DNA of 64,000 nucleotides from DATJLY01 sp963773665 (lineage in GTDB: Bacteria; Pseudomonadota; Alphaproteobacteria; ATCC43930; CGMCC-115725), in assembly GCA_963773665.1 (NCBI GenBank), contig CAVZBZ010000002.1, positions 248,001 through 312,000 on the forward strand, written 5' to 3'. Numbering within the stretch: position 1 is the first letter of the stretch; each line of letters begins with the position of its first letter. Positions 7,932 through 17,052 of this stretch are shown one piece after another. The notes under the pieces are model-generated. The model worked only from the letters and a program-made list of their open reading frames with translations. It had not been told where the DNA came from and searched no databases. The position numbers and the translations under genes are program-made.

Positions 7932-9104
7932 ATGCCGGATCATCGCGAGATCGTCGATCGGGCAGCTCACCTCGCGCCCGCCTTGCGCGCGCGCGTGGCC
8001 GAGGCCGAGAAATTGCGCCGTCTGCCCGACGCCAACATGGAAGATCTGAAGCGGGCGGGCCTGCTCAAGGTGCTGCAGCCGCGGCGCTACGGCGGCTATC
8101 AGATGTCGCTGCATGCGCATATCGACGCCGTCGCCGAAGTGGCGCGCGGCTGCGGCTCGACTGCGTGGTGCATGGGCGTGATGCACGCGCATAGCTGGCT
8201 CATGGGATGGTTCCCCGAAGCGGCGCAGCAGGAGACCTACGGCGCTAACCCCGACGCCGTGATCTCGGCCGTGATCGCGCCGCGCGGCCAGGCGCGCGAA
8301 GTCGAGGGCGGCTACGTCCTCGAGGGGTTCTGGCCGTTCGCGTCGGGCTGCGAGCATGCCAACTGGCTGCTGCTCGGCGCGCGCATTCTCGGCCGCGACG
8401 GCGCCGTCGCCGACGAGGCCGACCTGCTGGTGCCGGCCGCCGACATCGAGATCCGCGACGACTGGAACGTCGTCGGATTGCGCGGCACCGGAAGCTGCAG
8501 CATCGTAGCGAAAGAGGCGTTCGTGCCGCGCCACCGTTCCCTGTCGCTGCCGGGCATGATCGCCGGCAAGGCGCCGGGCGCGGCAGCGCACGAAGGCAGC
8601 CTCTACAAATGCGCCGCGGTGCCGGTGCTCGCGCTCGCGATCACGCCGGCGGCGCTCGGCATGGCGGAAGGCGCGCTCGGGTCCTTCACCGAGCGCCTGC
8701 CCGGGCGCGAGATCGCCTATACCGAGCGCGAGATCCAGATCGACAGCCCGACCACCCATCGCCAGGTCGCCGACGCGGCGACCCGCATTCACGTGGCGCG
8801 TCTCCTGCTCCACCGCGCGGCCGACGACATCGAGGCTGCGGCCGGGAAGGGCGAGACGATGGCGTTCGCGCTGCGGGCGCGCGTGCGCATGGAGTGCGCG
8901 CATGCCGTGCGCGAGTGCCTCAACGCGGTGGAAATCCTGTTCCTCGCCGGCGGCGGCTCGGGCATCGGCGAGGCCAATCCGGTGCAGCGCGCCTGGCGCG
9001 ATCTCCACGCCGTCAACATGCACGGGCTTCTGACGCTCGAGACGAACCAGGAGATGTACGGCCGCGTCATTCTCGGCCTCAAGCCCAACACGCCGCTCAT
9101 CTGA
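7932..9104 (+). CDS. Flavin-dependent monooxygenase of the acyl-CoA dehydrogenase superfamily
   Basis: The 390-residue protein has the three-part acyl-CoA dehydrogenase fold. It resembles the two-component group D monooxygenases (HsaA/HpaB-like) more than true dehydrogenases: ARGCGSTAWCMGV, EGFWPFASGCEHANWLLLG, DDWNVVGLRGTGS and a C-terminal GGGSGIGEANPVQRAWRDLHA. These enzymes use reduced flavin from a partner reductase to hydroxylate aromatic or related substrates. No reductase is adjacent. The ATG at 7932 is chosen for the strong GGAGGGAGGGA just upstream. It overlaps higA convergently by 8 bases. Confidence 0.83.
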   Translation: MPDHREIVDRAAHLAPALRARVAEAEKLRRLPDANMEDLKRAGLLKVLQPRRYGGYQMSLHAHIDAVAEVARGCGSTAWCMGVMHAHSWLMGWFPEAAQQETYGANPDAVISAVIAPRGQAREVEGGYVLEGFWPFASGCEHANWLLLGARILGRDGAVADEADLLVPAADIEIRDDWNVVGLRGTGSCSIVAKEAFVPRHRSLSLPGMIAGKAPGAAAHEGSLYKCAAVPVLALAITPAALGMAEGALGSFTERLPGREIAYTEREIQIDSPTTHRQVADAATRIHVARLLLHRAADDIEAAAGKGETMAFALRARVRMECAHAVRECLNAVEILFLAGGGSGIGEANPVQRAWRDLHAVNMHGLLTLETNQEMYGRVILGLKPNTPLI

Positions 9105-9504
9105 GCGGCAGCTGCCGCTTTGCCCGGCGCTTCGACCGGGAAAGCTTGTATGGCCGGATCAAGACGTCGGCCGGAATATCCCACTCGCTGGCCAGCTTCC
9201 AAATCATCGGGAGAGTGAGGTGTCGCCTGCGATTCAAAATTTCCGATGCTCGCCCTGACGAACCGATAATCGCCTCGAATTCCTTGCGGGTTCGCCCGGA
9301 GTTCTCGATGCGCGCCTTCACAGCATCGACGGGATCGAGATCTTCGTCAGGCCAGCGCGCACGTTCGTACGCGTCGACAAGCGTCATCAGCACCTCGAGG
9401 CGATCTCCCTCCGGCGTTCCGGCCGCGGAACCCCAGAGACGATCGATTTCAGCGAGCGCGACGCGGTGAGTCGCATCATCCTTGATGGGAGTTATATCCG
9501 TCAT
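9097..9504 (-). CDS. higA: HigA-type antitoxin
   Basis: The 135-residue antitoxin of a type II HigBA system has the HigA form: an N-terminal neutralising region (ALAEIDRLWGSAAGTPEGD), LMTLVDAYE, then the DNA-binding helix-turn-helix (RTRKEFEAIIGSSGRASEILNRRR cut by the turn GSSG). It starts 4 bases after higB. The order toxin first, antitoxin second is the Hig arrangement. It probably represses the shared promoter; inverted repeats lie upstream of higB at 9949-9991. Confidence 0.88.
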   Translation of the reverse strand: MTDITPIKDDATHRVALAEIDRLWGSAAGTPEGDRLEVLMTLVDAYERARWPDEDLDPVDAVKARIENSGRTRKEFEAIIGSSGRASEILNRRRHLTLPMIWKLASEWDIPADVLIRPYKLSRSKRRAKRQLPLR

Positions 9505-9508
9505 GTGG

Positions 9509-9811
9509 CTAATACCGGTTGACCGTTTCTGGATCGACCCTGTCGTACTCCGCGTGAGTTCCAACAAATTTGATGAACACGGCCTTCCGCTCGTAGTCGA
9601 GAGCTGCGACAACGCGGTATTCATTTCCCTTCACGTTGAACACCACGCGATCTCCTTTGATCGAGCGCGACGGCGGATACGCCTTTTCGACTTCCTGAAA
9701 ATTTCCCCAGTTCGCTTGCCGAAGCGTTCTGCTCAACTCGCGAAATGCCTGTTCGGACCCGGCATGTCCTCTTCCGAACGCCAACAGAGTATTCGTGTTG
9801 AACACGCGCAC
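9509..9811 (-). CDS. higB: HigB-type toxin (ribosome-dependent mRNA interferase)
   Basis: The 100-residue toxin of the HigB/RelE fold has FRELSRTLRQANWGNFQEV, then the family core DRVVFNVKGNEYRVVAAL and KAVFIKFVGTHAEYDRVD. It should cut mRNA on translating ribosomes when free of HigA. The start is GTG at 9811, 8 bases after GGAGGA. It forms an operon with higA. The block has lower GC than the flanking genes and sits between unrelated metabolic genes, which suggests acquisition. Confidence 0.9.
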   Translation of the reverse strand: MRVFNTNTLLAFGRGHAGSEQAFRELSRTLRQANWGNFQEVEKAYPPSRSIKGDRVVFNVKGNEYRVVAALDYERKAVFIKFVGTHAEYDRVDPETVNRY

Positions 9812-9948
9812 CTTGCCATATCCTCCCTCGCTCGCCCGAAGCTCGCTGCGGACCGCTCGTTGGGCCGCCCGTTCTCCTCCGGGTCACCTGACCGCCAAAT
9901 CGCCTCGCTGCGCCGGCGCGATCCAGACGCAAACGAACGCAAGATAGG

Positions 9949-9991
9949 CCGCTCCCATCTTGGGAGCAAGTATCTTCCAAGATGGGAGCGG
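9949..9991. promoter_or_regulatory. Perfect 15-bp inverted repeat upstream of higBA
   Basis: Arms at 9949-9963 and 9977-9991 are perfect complements separated by 13 bases. The left arm also forms its own 7-bp palindrome with 9961-9967. It lies 138 bases upstream of higB and 54 bases downstream of the livM stop. No T-run follows, so an operator for HigA or a factor-dependent hairpin end of the ABC operon are both possible. Confidence 0.5.
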
Positions 9992-10045
9992 AGGCATACA
10001 ATACAATGCGTTACGCTGAAAAGTTCGGGTTCGCGCCTCGTCCCC

Positions 10046-11047
10046 TTAGCGCACCAGGTGCCGGCGCACCGGGAAGAGGTGCAGGTTGAAGCGTTTCGCC
10101 ACGAGGCCCCAGAGGCCGTCCTGCGCCAGAAGCATGATCGCGACCGCGGCCATGCCGAGCAGGATGAGGTACCAGGTGCCGTACTGGGCGAGCGCCTCGC
10201 GCAGGCCGAAATAGATCAGCATGCCGACGATCGGCCCTTCGAGCGTGCCGATGCCGCCGATCACCACCATGAAGATCACCACCACGGTCCAGTCGTTGAC
10301 GCTGAATCCCGCCTCGGGCGAGATGCGCAGCTTTTGCAGGAAGATGAACGCCCCGACAAGGCCGGTGCAGGCGGCGGTCACGACATAGACGATGAGCTTG
10401 GTGCGGAACGTATCGACGCCGAGGCTTTCGGACGCCGGCTCCGAATCGCGGATCGCGGTGAGCGCCAGCCCATGGCGCGAGCGCAGCAGGAGATAGGCTG
10501 CCGCGAACACGATCGCGACGATGCCGAGCGCGATCCAATAGACGATGAGATCGCGCCCGGCGCGGTCCGGCGAAATCTGGCGCACGATCGCCGGCGTGAG
10601 GCTCATGCCCGATCCGGCGCCGAGCGTCGGATCGAGCGTCACCACGAGCGCCAGGATTTCCGAAAGCACCCAGGTGCCGACCGCGAAATAGGCGCCGCGC
10701 AGGCGGAACACGGCGAACGCCATCGGCAGCGAGATCGCCGCCGCAATGGGACCCGCCAGCGCCAGCGCCACGAGCGGATGCACGTTGAACTGGCTCGTCA
10801 GGTAATAGAGCGCATAGCCGCCGATGCCGACGAACGCCTGCTGCCCGACCGACACGAGGCCGGCATAGCCCGCGAGCAGGTTCCAGAGCTGCGCCAGCGC
10901 GAGGTAATAGGCCATTTCCGCGACGAGCCGCATCGCGCCCGGCCCCGCCCACCAAGGCAGCGCCGCCAGCGCCGCCAATGCCAGCGCCAGGAACACGGCG
11001 AAGACGCGGCTCTCCGGCGTCGAGCGCTCGACCCGCAGCGTTGCCAT
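10046..11047 (-). CDS. livM: Branched-chain amino acid type ABC transporter permease (LivM)
   Basis: The 333-residue inner-membrane permease has about eight to nine hydrophobic helices. LivM motifs are present: LLAGYAGLVSVGQQAFVGIGGY near the N-terminus (split here as AGYAGLVSVGQ and AFVGIGGY), RGAYFAVGTWVL, and SRHGLALTAIRDSE, the EAA-like loop that docks the ATPases. It ends the five-gene importer operon and overlaps livH by one base. A larger open frame runs upstream through livF in this frame, but the family start and the coupled ATG at 11047 decide the gene. Confidence 0.9.
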   Translation of the reverse strand: MATLRVERSTPESRVFAVFLALALAALAALPWWAGPGAMRLVAEMAYYLALAQLWNLLAGYAGLVSVGQQAFVGIGGYALYYLTSQFNVHPLVALALAGPIAAAISLPMAFAVFRLRGAYFAVGTWVLSEILALVVTLDPTLGAGSGMSLTPAIVRQISPDRAGRDLIVYWIALGIVAIVFAAAYLLLRSRHGLALTAIRDSEPASESLGVDTFRTKLIVYVVTAACTGLVGAFIFLQKLRISPEAGFSVNDWTVVVIFMVVIGGIGTLEGPIVGMLIYFGLREALAQYGTWYLILLGMAAVAIMLLAQDGLWGLVAKRFNLHLFPVRRHLVR

Positions 11048-11910
11048 CAATCCCTCGTGTGCGGGAAGAGCCCGCTCGGCCGGAGCAGCAGCACGATCAG
11101 GAAGGCCAAGTGGCCGGCGAGGATCTGCCAGGTGGGCGACAGCGCCGCGCCCACCGCTTGCGCCACGCCCAGCACCATGCCGCCCAAAAGCGTGCCCCAC
11201 AGGCTGCCGAGCCCGCCGATGATCACCGCTTCGAACGCGAAGATGAGGCGGATCGGGCCCGCCGCCGGGTCGAACGTCGAGCGGATCGCCATCAGCACGC
11301 CCGCCACCGCGGTGAAGATCATGGCGATCGCCATCGCCATGGCATAAAGGTGGCGGTTGTCGATCCCCATCAGCTCCGCCGTGTCGGCATCGTCCGAGGT
11401 GGCGCGGAAGGCGCGGCCAAGCGACGTTCGATAGAACAGAAGCTGCAACGCCGCGATCGCCGCCAGCGCGGTCGCGAACACCAAAAACGGATAGGCCCCG
11501 ATATAGATCCCGTCCAAGGCCAGGCTCGCGGTCTCGATGGCGCCCGCCTGGAGCCGGTAGGTGCTGGCGCCGAAACCCTGGAGCAGCAGGTTCTCGATGA
11601 TGACGGAAATCCCGAACGTGACGAGGAGCGGCGGCAGCAGGCCGCCCGAAAGCGTGAAATTGAGGAGCCAGCGCTGCATCGCGTAGCCCAGCGCGAACAT
11701 CGCCGGCACGACGACGATAAGCGTCGCCATCGAATAGAGGCCGGTCACGTTGACCGTGACGAGCGCCACATAGGCCGCGAGCACGATGAGATCGCCATGC
11801 GCGATGTTGACGAGCCGCATGATGCCGAACGAGAGCGACAGCCCGACCGCGAAGAGCGCATAGAGCCCCCCCAGCAGCGCGCCCTGGATGAGGATGTTGA
11901 GCCAGTCCAT
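11047..11910 (-). CDS. livH: Branched-chain amino acid type ABC transporter permease (LivH)
   Basis: The 287-residue permease has about eight transmembrane helices. The LivH signature is seen: LIQGALLGGLYALFAVGLSL, GIMRLVNIAHGDL, and the cytoplasmic loop RTSLGRAFRATSDDADTAELMGI that contacts the ATPases. The later helix FEAVIIGGLGSLWGTLLGG is typical. It forms the translocation pore with LivM. It lies between livF (9-base gap) and livM (1-base overlap). Confidence 0.92.
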   Translation of the reverse strand: MDWLNILIQGALLGGLYALFAVGLSLSFGIMRLVNIAHGDLIVLAAYVALVTVNVTGLYSMATLIVVVPAMFALGYAMQRWLLNFTLSGGLLPPLLVTFGISVIIENLLLQGFGASTYRLQAGAIETASLALDGIYIGAYPFLVFATALAAIAALQLLFYRTSLGRAFRATSDDADTAELMGIDNRHLYAMAMAIAMIFTAVAGVLMAIRSTFDPAAGPIRLIFAFEAVIIGGLGSLWGTLLGGMVLGVAQAVGAALSPTWQILAGHLAFLIVLLLRPSGLFPHTRD

Positions 11911-11919
11911 GCCGCGCGC

Positions 11920-12614
<695 letters not shown>

Positions 12615-12618
<4 letters not shown>

Positions 12619-13340
12619 GTGCCGGGCAGACCCATATAGACTTCCTGGACGCGCACATCCGCCATCACGGCGCGCGGCTCCCCTTCGGCCAGAAGCTCGC
12701 CGAAATTCATCACGACGAGCCGCGTCGCCACCGACAAGAGCGCATGCACGATGTGCTCGATCCACACGATCGTCGTGCCGCGCGCGTGGATCGAGCGGAT
12801 CGTCTCGACCAGCTCCTGGCATTCGTGCTCGGTCAGGCCGCCGCCGATCTCGTCGAGGAGAAGCAGCTTCGGGCGCAGCGCCAGCGCGCGGGCAAGCTCG
12901 AGGCGCTTTCGCTGCAGGAGCGTCAGCGTGCGCGCCGGCGCGTTGGCGCGGTCGATGAGGCGCGTATGCTCCAGCACCTCGGCGCAGCGCGCGTAGCTGT
13001 CGCGCTCGCTTGCACCGGCGCCGAAGATGGCGCCGACCAGCACGTTCTCGAATACCGTCATGTTCGCGAACGGGTGCGGGATCTGGTACGAGCGGCCGAT
13101 CCCGAGGCGCGAGCGGCGGTGCGGCGTCATGCGCGTGATGTCGGTCCCGGCAAAGACGATGCGGCCGCTGTCGGGCGCGACATCGCCGGTGATGAGGTTG
13201 AACATCGTCGTCTTGCCGGCGCCATTGGGGCCGATGACGGCAAGCGCCTCACCCTCCTCGACCGCGAGGGTGAGGCTGTCGGTTGCCCTGAGCGCGCCGT
13301 AGGATTTCGAGACGGCGTCGAGCGCGAGCAGTACCGCCAT
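12615..13340 (-). CDS. livG: ABC transporter ATPase (LivG type)
   Basis: The 241-residue ATPase has Walker A GPNGAGKTT with the LivG-typical MFNLITGD following, GIGRSYQIPHPFANMTVFENV, a signature region degraded to LTLLQRKRLELA (no canonical LSGGQ), Walker B LLLLDEIGGGL and switch WIEHIVHAL. LivG proteins often have a non-canonical signature and usually Ala-Gly-Leu after the Walker B Glu; here the Gly-rich IGGGL replaces it. It abuts the binding-protein gene with no gap. Confidence 0.9.
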
Positions 13341-14645
13341 TCACGAGTACTTGATGACCTCGAACGGGCTGTCGAGCGGGACGTTCGGCGCGGTCTTGTC
13401 GTAGACGACGTTGAGATCGTATTTGAATTTCTTGCCCGGCTTCCACTGCCCGCCGACGAGCGGCGTGGTGCATACGTTCTTCACCGGGTTCGACGGCCCG
13501 CCCTTCCAGGTGAGCGGCCCGACCAGCGACTGGTAGTCGGTATCGGCGATGGCGTCGCGGATCGCGCCGGCCTCGAGCTTCTTCGCCCGCTTCAGCACGT
13601 CGACCGCGACCTCGAGGCAGGCATGCTTGAAGCCGATCGGCTGCGTCCATTGCTTGCCGGTGGCGGCGGTGTAGGCGTCGCAGAATTGCTGCGCCGTCTG
13701 GCCGGTGAGGCCCGACTTGAACGGATGGTGCTGCGACCACCACACTTCCGTCGAGGTGCCGGTGCCGCGATCGCCCAAGGCTTCGACCGCCGAGGGGAAC
13801 AGCAGCGCCTTGGGCGGCGTCATGATCTTCGGGCGGTAGCCCTGCTGCGCGCATTGCGTCCAGAAGATCGCGAACTGCGGCGGATTGAAGATGCCGCAGG
13901 CAATGTCGCAGTTCGCTTCCTTGAGCTTGGTGATCTGCGCCGTGAAGTCCTCGCTCAACGGCGGGTAGAGGCCGAGATCGACGACGTTGAGGCCCTTCGG
14001 CCGGAACGCCGCGGCCATGCCGTGCTGCGGGTCGCTGGCGGCGATGCCGTCCGGGTCGTTGGTCAGCATCAGGCCCACGGTCTTGTTGGTCGGCAGCGAC
14101 AGCCACATGTCGGCGAACAGGTTCGCCACCATGCCGAAGCCCCAGAAGAAGTGGTACGTCCACTCGAACCCCTTCGCCGGATCGCCCTTGCGGCCGAAGA
14201 AGAAATCCTCCCACGGGTCGTCGGCGGTGATGCACGGCACGCCGGCGAGCTCGCACTGCGAGGACACCGGAATGACGGTGTCGCCGGTCGAGGAGGCGAC
14301 CATGATGTCGACATTGTCGTTGTTGATGAGCTGGGACGCGACCTCGGCCGCGCGGTTCGCGTTGGATTGGCTGTCGCGGTAGAGGATTTCGACCGCATGC
14401 TGCTCGCCGGCGACGGTGACGCCGCTGGCGAGCGCCTTCTTCGCCTCGGCCAGGACCCAGCTGTCGGCTTCGCCGAAAGCGGCGATGGGACCGGTCTGCG
14501 GGCTCACCATGCCGATCTTGATGGTGCGCCCTGCCGCGCGCGCGGGCCGCACGAACAGCCCCGGCGCCGCGAGCGCGCCGGCCGCGCCGGCGCCCAGAAG
14601 CGTCACCACCTTGCGGCGCGACGGATGCTGCATCTTTCTTGTCAT
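13341..14645 (-). CDS. LivK-like periplasmic binding protein with Tat signal
   Basis: The 434-residue type I binding protein begins with a twin-arginine signal (SRRKVVTLLGAGAAG, cleavage likely after ARA). The mature part opens IKIGMVSPQTGPIAAFGEAD, a LivK pattern, and has SSTGDTVIPVSSQCELAGVP. It is the first gene of the importer operon. Tat rather than Sec export of a HAAT binding protein is common in this class. The ligand could be an amino acid, amide or aromatic acid; this cannot be told here. It is large for LivK. Confidence 0.88.
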   Translation of the reverse strand: MTRKMQHPSRRKVVTLLGAGAAGALAAPGLFVRPARAAGRTIKIGMVSPQTGPIAAFGEADSWVLAEAKKALASGVTVAGEQHAVEILYRDSQSNANRAAEVASQLINNDNVDIMVASSTGDTVIPVSSQCELAGVPCITADDPWEDFFFGRKGDPAKGFEWTYHFFWGFGMVANLFADMWLSLPTNKTVGLMLTNDPDGIAASDPQHGMAAAFRPKGLNVVDLGLYPPLSEDFTAQITKLKEANCDIACGIFNPPQFAIFWTQCAQQGYRPKIMTPPKALLFPSAVEALGDRGTGTSTEVWWSQHHPFKSGLTGQTAQQFCDAYTAATGKQWTQPIGFKHACLEVAVDVLKRAKKLEAGAIRDAIADTDYQSLVGPLTWKGGPSNPVKNVCTTPLVGGQWKPGKKFKYDLNVVYDKTAPNVPLDSPFEVIKYS

Positions 14646-14735
14646 CGGCTTATCCCCTCCCGGTGTTGCGCCGAGTTTATCCGAGTGGGACGAGGACTGG
14701 CAACGAAGCCGAATGGGCTGCCGCCCACGCGGGGC

Positions 14736-14951
14736 TCACGCCTCGGAGACGAACACCGTGCCGATGCAATTCTCCTCGCAGCCAGGCGGGATGACGAGCG
14801 CGTCAACCGTGCCGCGCACCGGCCGGCCGCCGTGCGCGAACTCGATGACCTGTCCGCACGCGGGCGCCGCGGTCAACGGCACATGACCGGCCGCGACGTA
14901 CCTGGCTGTTCCGTTGGCGCGGAGCATGACGGCAAAGGTGACGGCGGACAT
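14736..14951 (-). CDS. Small conserved hypothetical protein
   Basis: The product is 71 residues when read from the ATG at 14951; longer in-frame starts reach 15014. It is beta-rich with RYVAAGHVPL, GQVIEFAHGGRPVRG and a distinctive PPGCEENCIGTVF near the end, carrying two close cysteines. No signal sequence or membrane segment is present. It lies upstream of the importer operon on the same strand with 90 bases between, so it may have its own transcript. Function is unknown. Confidence 0.55.
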   Translation of the reverse strand: MSAVTFAVMLRANGTARYVAAGHVPLTAAPACGQVIEFAHGGRPVRGTVDALVIPPGCEENCIGTVFVSEA

Positions 14952-15137
14952 CGACGAAATCTCGGCGGTTGGGCACGACCCCCATATCGCCGCGAGCGCG
15001 CTCACGCCACCCAAACTTGATCCCCGCCGCAGGCGCCCTCACGCAGGGAGCGCCCATTCGACTGGGTCCAAGGGGCCGACCGCCCGGAACTTCCGCCGCG
15101 GCAAGCCGTTGGACGCACCAAGGCCCGGGAGGACATA

Positions 15138-15986
15138 TTGGGCTTCGACAAGGCGATCAGGCGGATCGTTCCGTCGATTTCGCGCCTGACCTACAACAGC
15201 GCTTTCAAGGCGGCCGTCAACAGCGCCGATCTGCTGCCAAGGCTTTTTTGGCGGGAGTTCCGCGCCATTCCGCCCAATCATCTGCGCATCCGCGTCGGCG
15301 TCGGCAACCGGCTGTTCAGCAACCAGATCGAGCATCTACACGGCGTGCGCCAATTCTGGATTTATGCGCTCGCGCACGGCTACTGGAACATGGGGTCGAC
15401 GATCCTCGACATCGGCTCCGGTTGCGGGCGCTATGCCCTCTTGCTGCGCGACTACGAGGAGCACGGCGAGCGGTTTCGCGGCCGGTACATCGGCATCGAC
15501 ATCGATGCCGAGATGATCGCGTGGTGCCGGCAGCATTTCGACAGCCGCTTCACCTGGCATCTGTCAACCGATGCAAGCACCTCCTATGTCGGCGGGGTGG
15601 GCGGGACGCCCTATCGCATTCCCGAGCCCGACGGCTCGATCGATCTCGTCTGCTCGATGTCGCTTTACACACATCTCCTCGAACACGAGGTGGTGAATTA
15701 TACGCGCGAGAGCTTCCGGCTCGTACGGCCGGGCGGCTTCGTCAGCGCCGGTTGCTTCTCCCTCGACCATCCGTCGCCGACGTTCGGCGACCGCCACAGC
15801 TTCGCCCATCGAATGGGCAATGCGCATGTCGTCTCGCTGAAGCAGCCGGAGGCGGCCGTCGCTTATACAGCGGGGTTCCTAATGAGCACGTTCACCGCGG
15901 CGGGATTCGCCGATGTCCGGTTCGTCCATTCGGCCGGCGACTGGCAGTGCCTCATCCTCGCGCGGCGGCCGGCGCTGCCGTCCTGA
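15138..15986 (+). CDS. Class I SAM-dependent methyltransferase
   Basis: The 282-residue cytoplasmic protein has a methyltransferase core from about residue 85. Motif I is ILDIGSGCGRYALLL, the acidic end of strand 2 is GIDIDAEMIAWC, SIDLVCSMSLYTHL is motif IV/post-IV, and VRPGGFVSAGCF is motif post-V. The N-terminal 80 residues (with RVGVGNRLFSNQIEH) resemble sugar or small-molecule methyltransferases often near surface-glycan genes. It begins with TTG, preceded by GGGAGGA. The substrate is unknown, and no pathway genes flank it. Confidence 0.8.
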   Translation: MGFDKAIRRIVPSISRLTYNSAFKAAVNSADLLPRLFWREFRAIPPNHLRIRVGVGNRLFSNQIEHLHGVRQFWIYALAHGYWNMGSTILDIGSGCGRYALLLRDYEEHGERFRGRYIGIDIDAEMIAWCRQHFDSRFTWHLSTDASTSYVGGVGGTPYRIPEPDGSIDLVCSMSLYTHLLEHEVVNYTRESFRLVRPGGFVSAGCFSLDHPSPTFGDRHSFAHRMGNAHVVSLKQPEAAVAYTAGFLMSTFTAAGFADVRFVHSAGDWQCLILARRPALPS

Positions 15987-16208
15987 ACCCCGCAACTCGG
16001 CCTGCAACCGGCCACGCCCGTCAAGGTCGGGATCGCCACGCCGACACGACATAATTTCCGTGTTGCATGCGCGTTGCATGGCGCATTTGGGAACGCTCGG
16101 GAAGGCAAGGAAATCCGCCTTTTTCTTCGTAACGCTCCGCAACACGTTTCGCCAACAAAAAGGTCGTCCGAAGGCGGCCGATGTGCCCATTTTACGGGCG
16201 TTTCTGGA

Positions 16209-16282
16209 TGGAGGCCGGAAGCGGAATCGAACCGCTGTACGAGGATTTGCAGTCCTCTGCATAGCCACTCTGCCATCCGGCC
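16209..16282 (-). tRNA. tRNA-Cys (anticodon GCA)
   Basis: The 74-nt gene has an encoded CCA, acceptor stem GGCCGGA paired with TCCGGCC, discriminator U, anticodon loop CTGCAAA and T loop GGTTCGATTCC. A U73 discriminator and GCA anticodon are the cysteine identity set. Bases 15987-16208 downstream hold no gene, and no repeated 3' end was seen that would mark an island. Confidence 0.97.
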
Positions 16283-16387
16283 GGGTCGGCGGCAGATATA
16301 GGGGGGCGCATACCGGCCCGCAATGTCGTTGTCTTGACGGCGGCGCGTCTATATAACTCGCGGCGCCGTTCATCGTTTTGCGATCAG

Positions 16388-17044
16388 ATGCTGGATTACC
16401 GCGCCGCGCGTCTCAACATGGTCGAAAGTCAGCTCCGCACCAACAAGGTGACGGACGAGGCCGTGCTCGACGCGTTCCTCGCCGTTCCGCGCGAACGCTT
16501 CGTGCCTGACCATCTCGCCGGGAACGCCTATGTCGACGAGGACATCCCGCTGGGCGCCGCGCGCTACCTCATGGAGCCGATGGTGCTGGCCCGGCTGGTG
16601 CAGCTCGCGGCGATCGGGCCCGAGGACGGCGTGCTCGAGATCGGCGCCGCGACCGGCTATGCGAGCGCGCTTTTGTCGCGCCTTGCGGCGCGCGTCGTGG
16701 CGGTCGAAAGCGACGCCGGGCTGAGCGCGACCGCGCGCGCGCTGCTGCAGGAGCTGCAGATCGGCAACGTCACGCTGCTCGAAGGGCATCTCGAAGAAGG
16801 CTACCCGGCCGGCGCGCCCTACGAGGTGATCGTGATCGGCGGCGCGGTGGCATCGGTTCCGGATGCGCTGGCGCGCCAGCTCGCCGACGGCGGCCGGCTC
16901 GTCACGGTCGTGAAATCGTCCTCCGGCATGGGCCACGGCGTGCTGATGACCCGCGCAGCGGGCGTGCTGTCGCAGCGCGCGGTGTTCGACGCCGGGACGC
17001 CCTTCCTGCCCGGCTTCGCGCATGCGCCGGGCTTCGTCTTCTAG
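16388..17044 (+). CDS. Protein-L-isoaspartate O-methyltransferase family protein
   Basis: The 218-residue protein has the PCMT fold: MVESQLRTNKVTDEAVLDAF, PRERFVPD, YVDEDIPLG, the SAM site VLEIGAATGYASALLS and VIVIGGAVASVP. It lacks the ITAAAP signature of the true repair enzyme and is the second member in this window (the other is at 39935). This shorter version is normally found directly before tolC in alphaproteobacteria, as here (8 bases), so its real substrate may differ from isoaspartyl proteins. Confidence 0.85.
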   Translation: MLDYRAARLNMVESQLRTNKVTDEAVLDAFLAVPRERFVPDHLAGNAYVDEDIPLGAARYLMEPMVLARLVQLAAIGPEDGVLEIGAATGYASALLSRLAARVVAVESDAGLSATARALLQELQIGNVTLLEGHLEEGYPAGAPYEVIVIGGAVASVPDALARQLADGGRLVTVVKSSSGMGHGVLMTRAAGVLSQRAVFDAGTPFLPGFAHAPGFVF

Positions 17045-17052
17045 GGGTTCCG

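Noticed and set aside
15987..16282. A second genomic island at tRNA-Cys
   Set aside because: No repeat of the tRNA-Cys 3' end was found, and neighbouring genes have normal composition.
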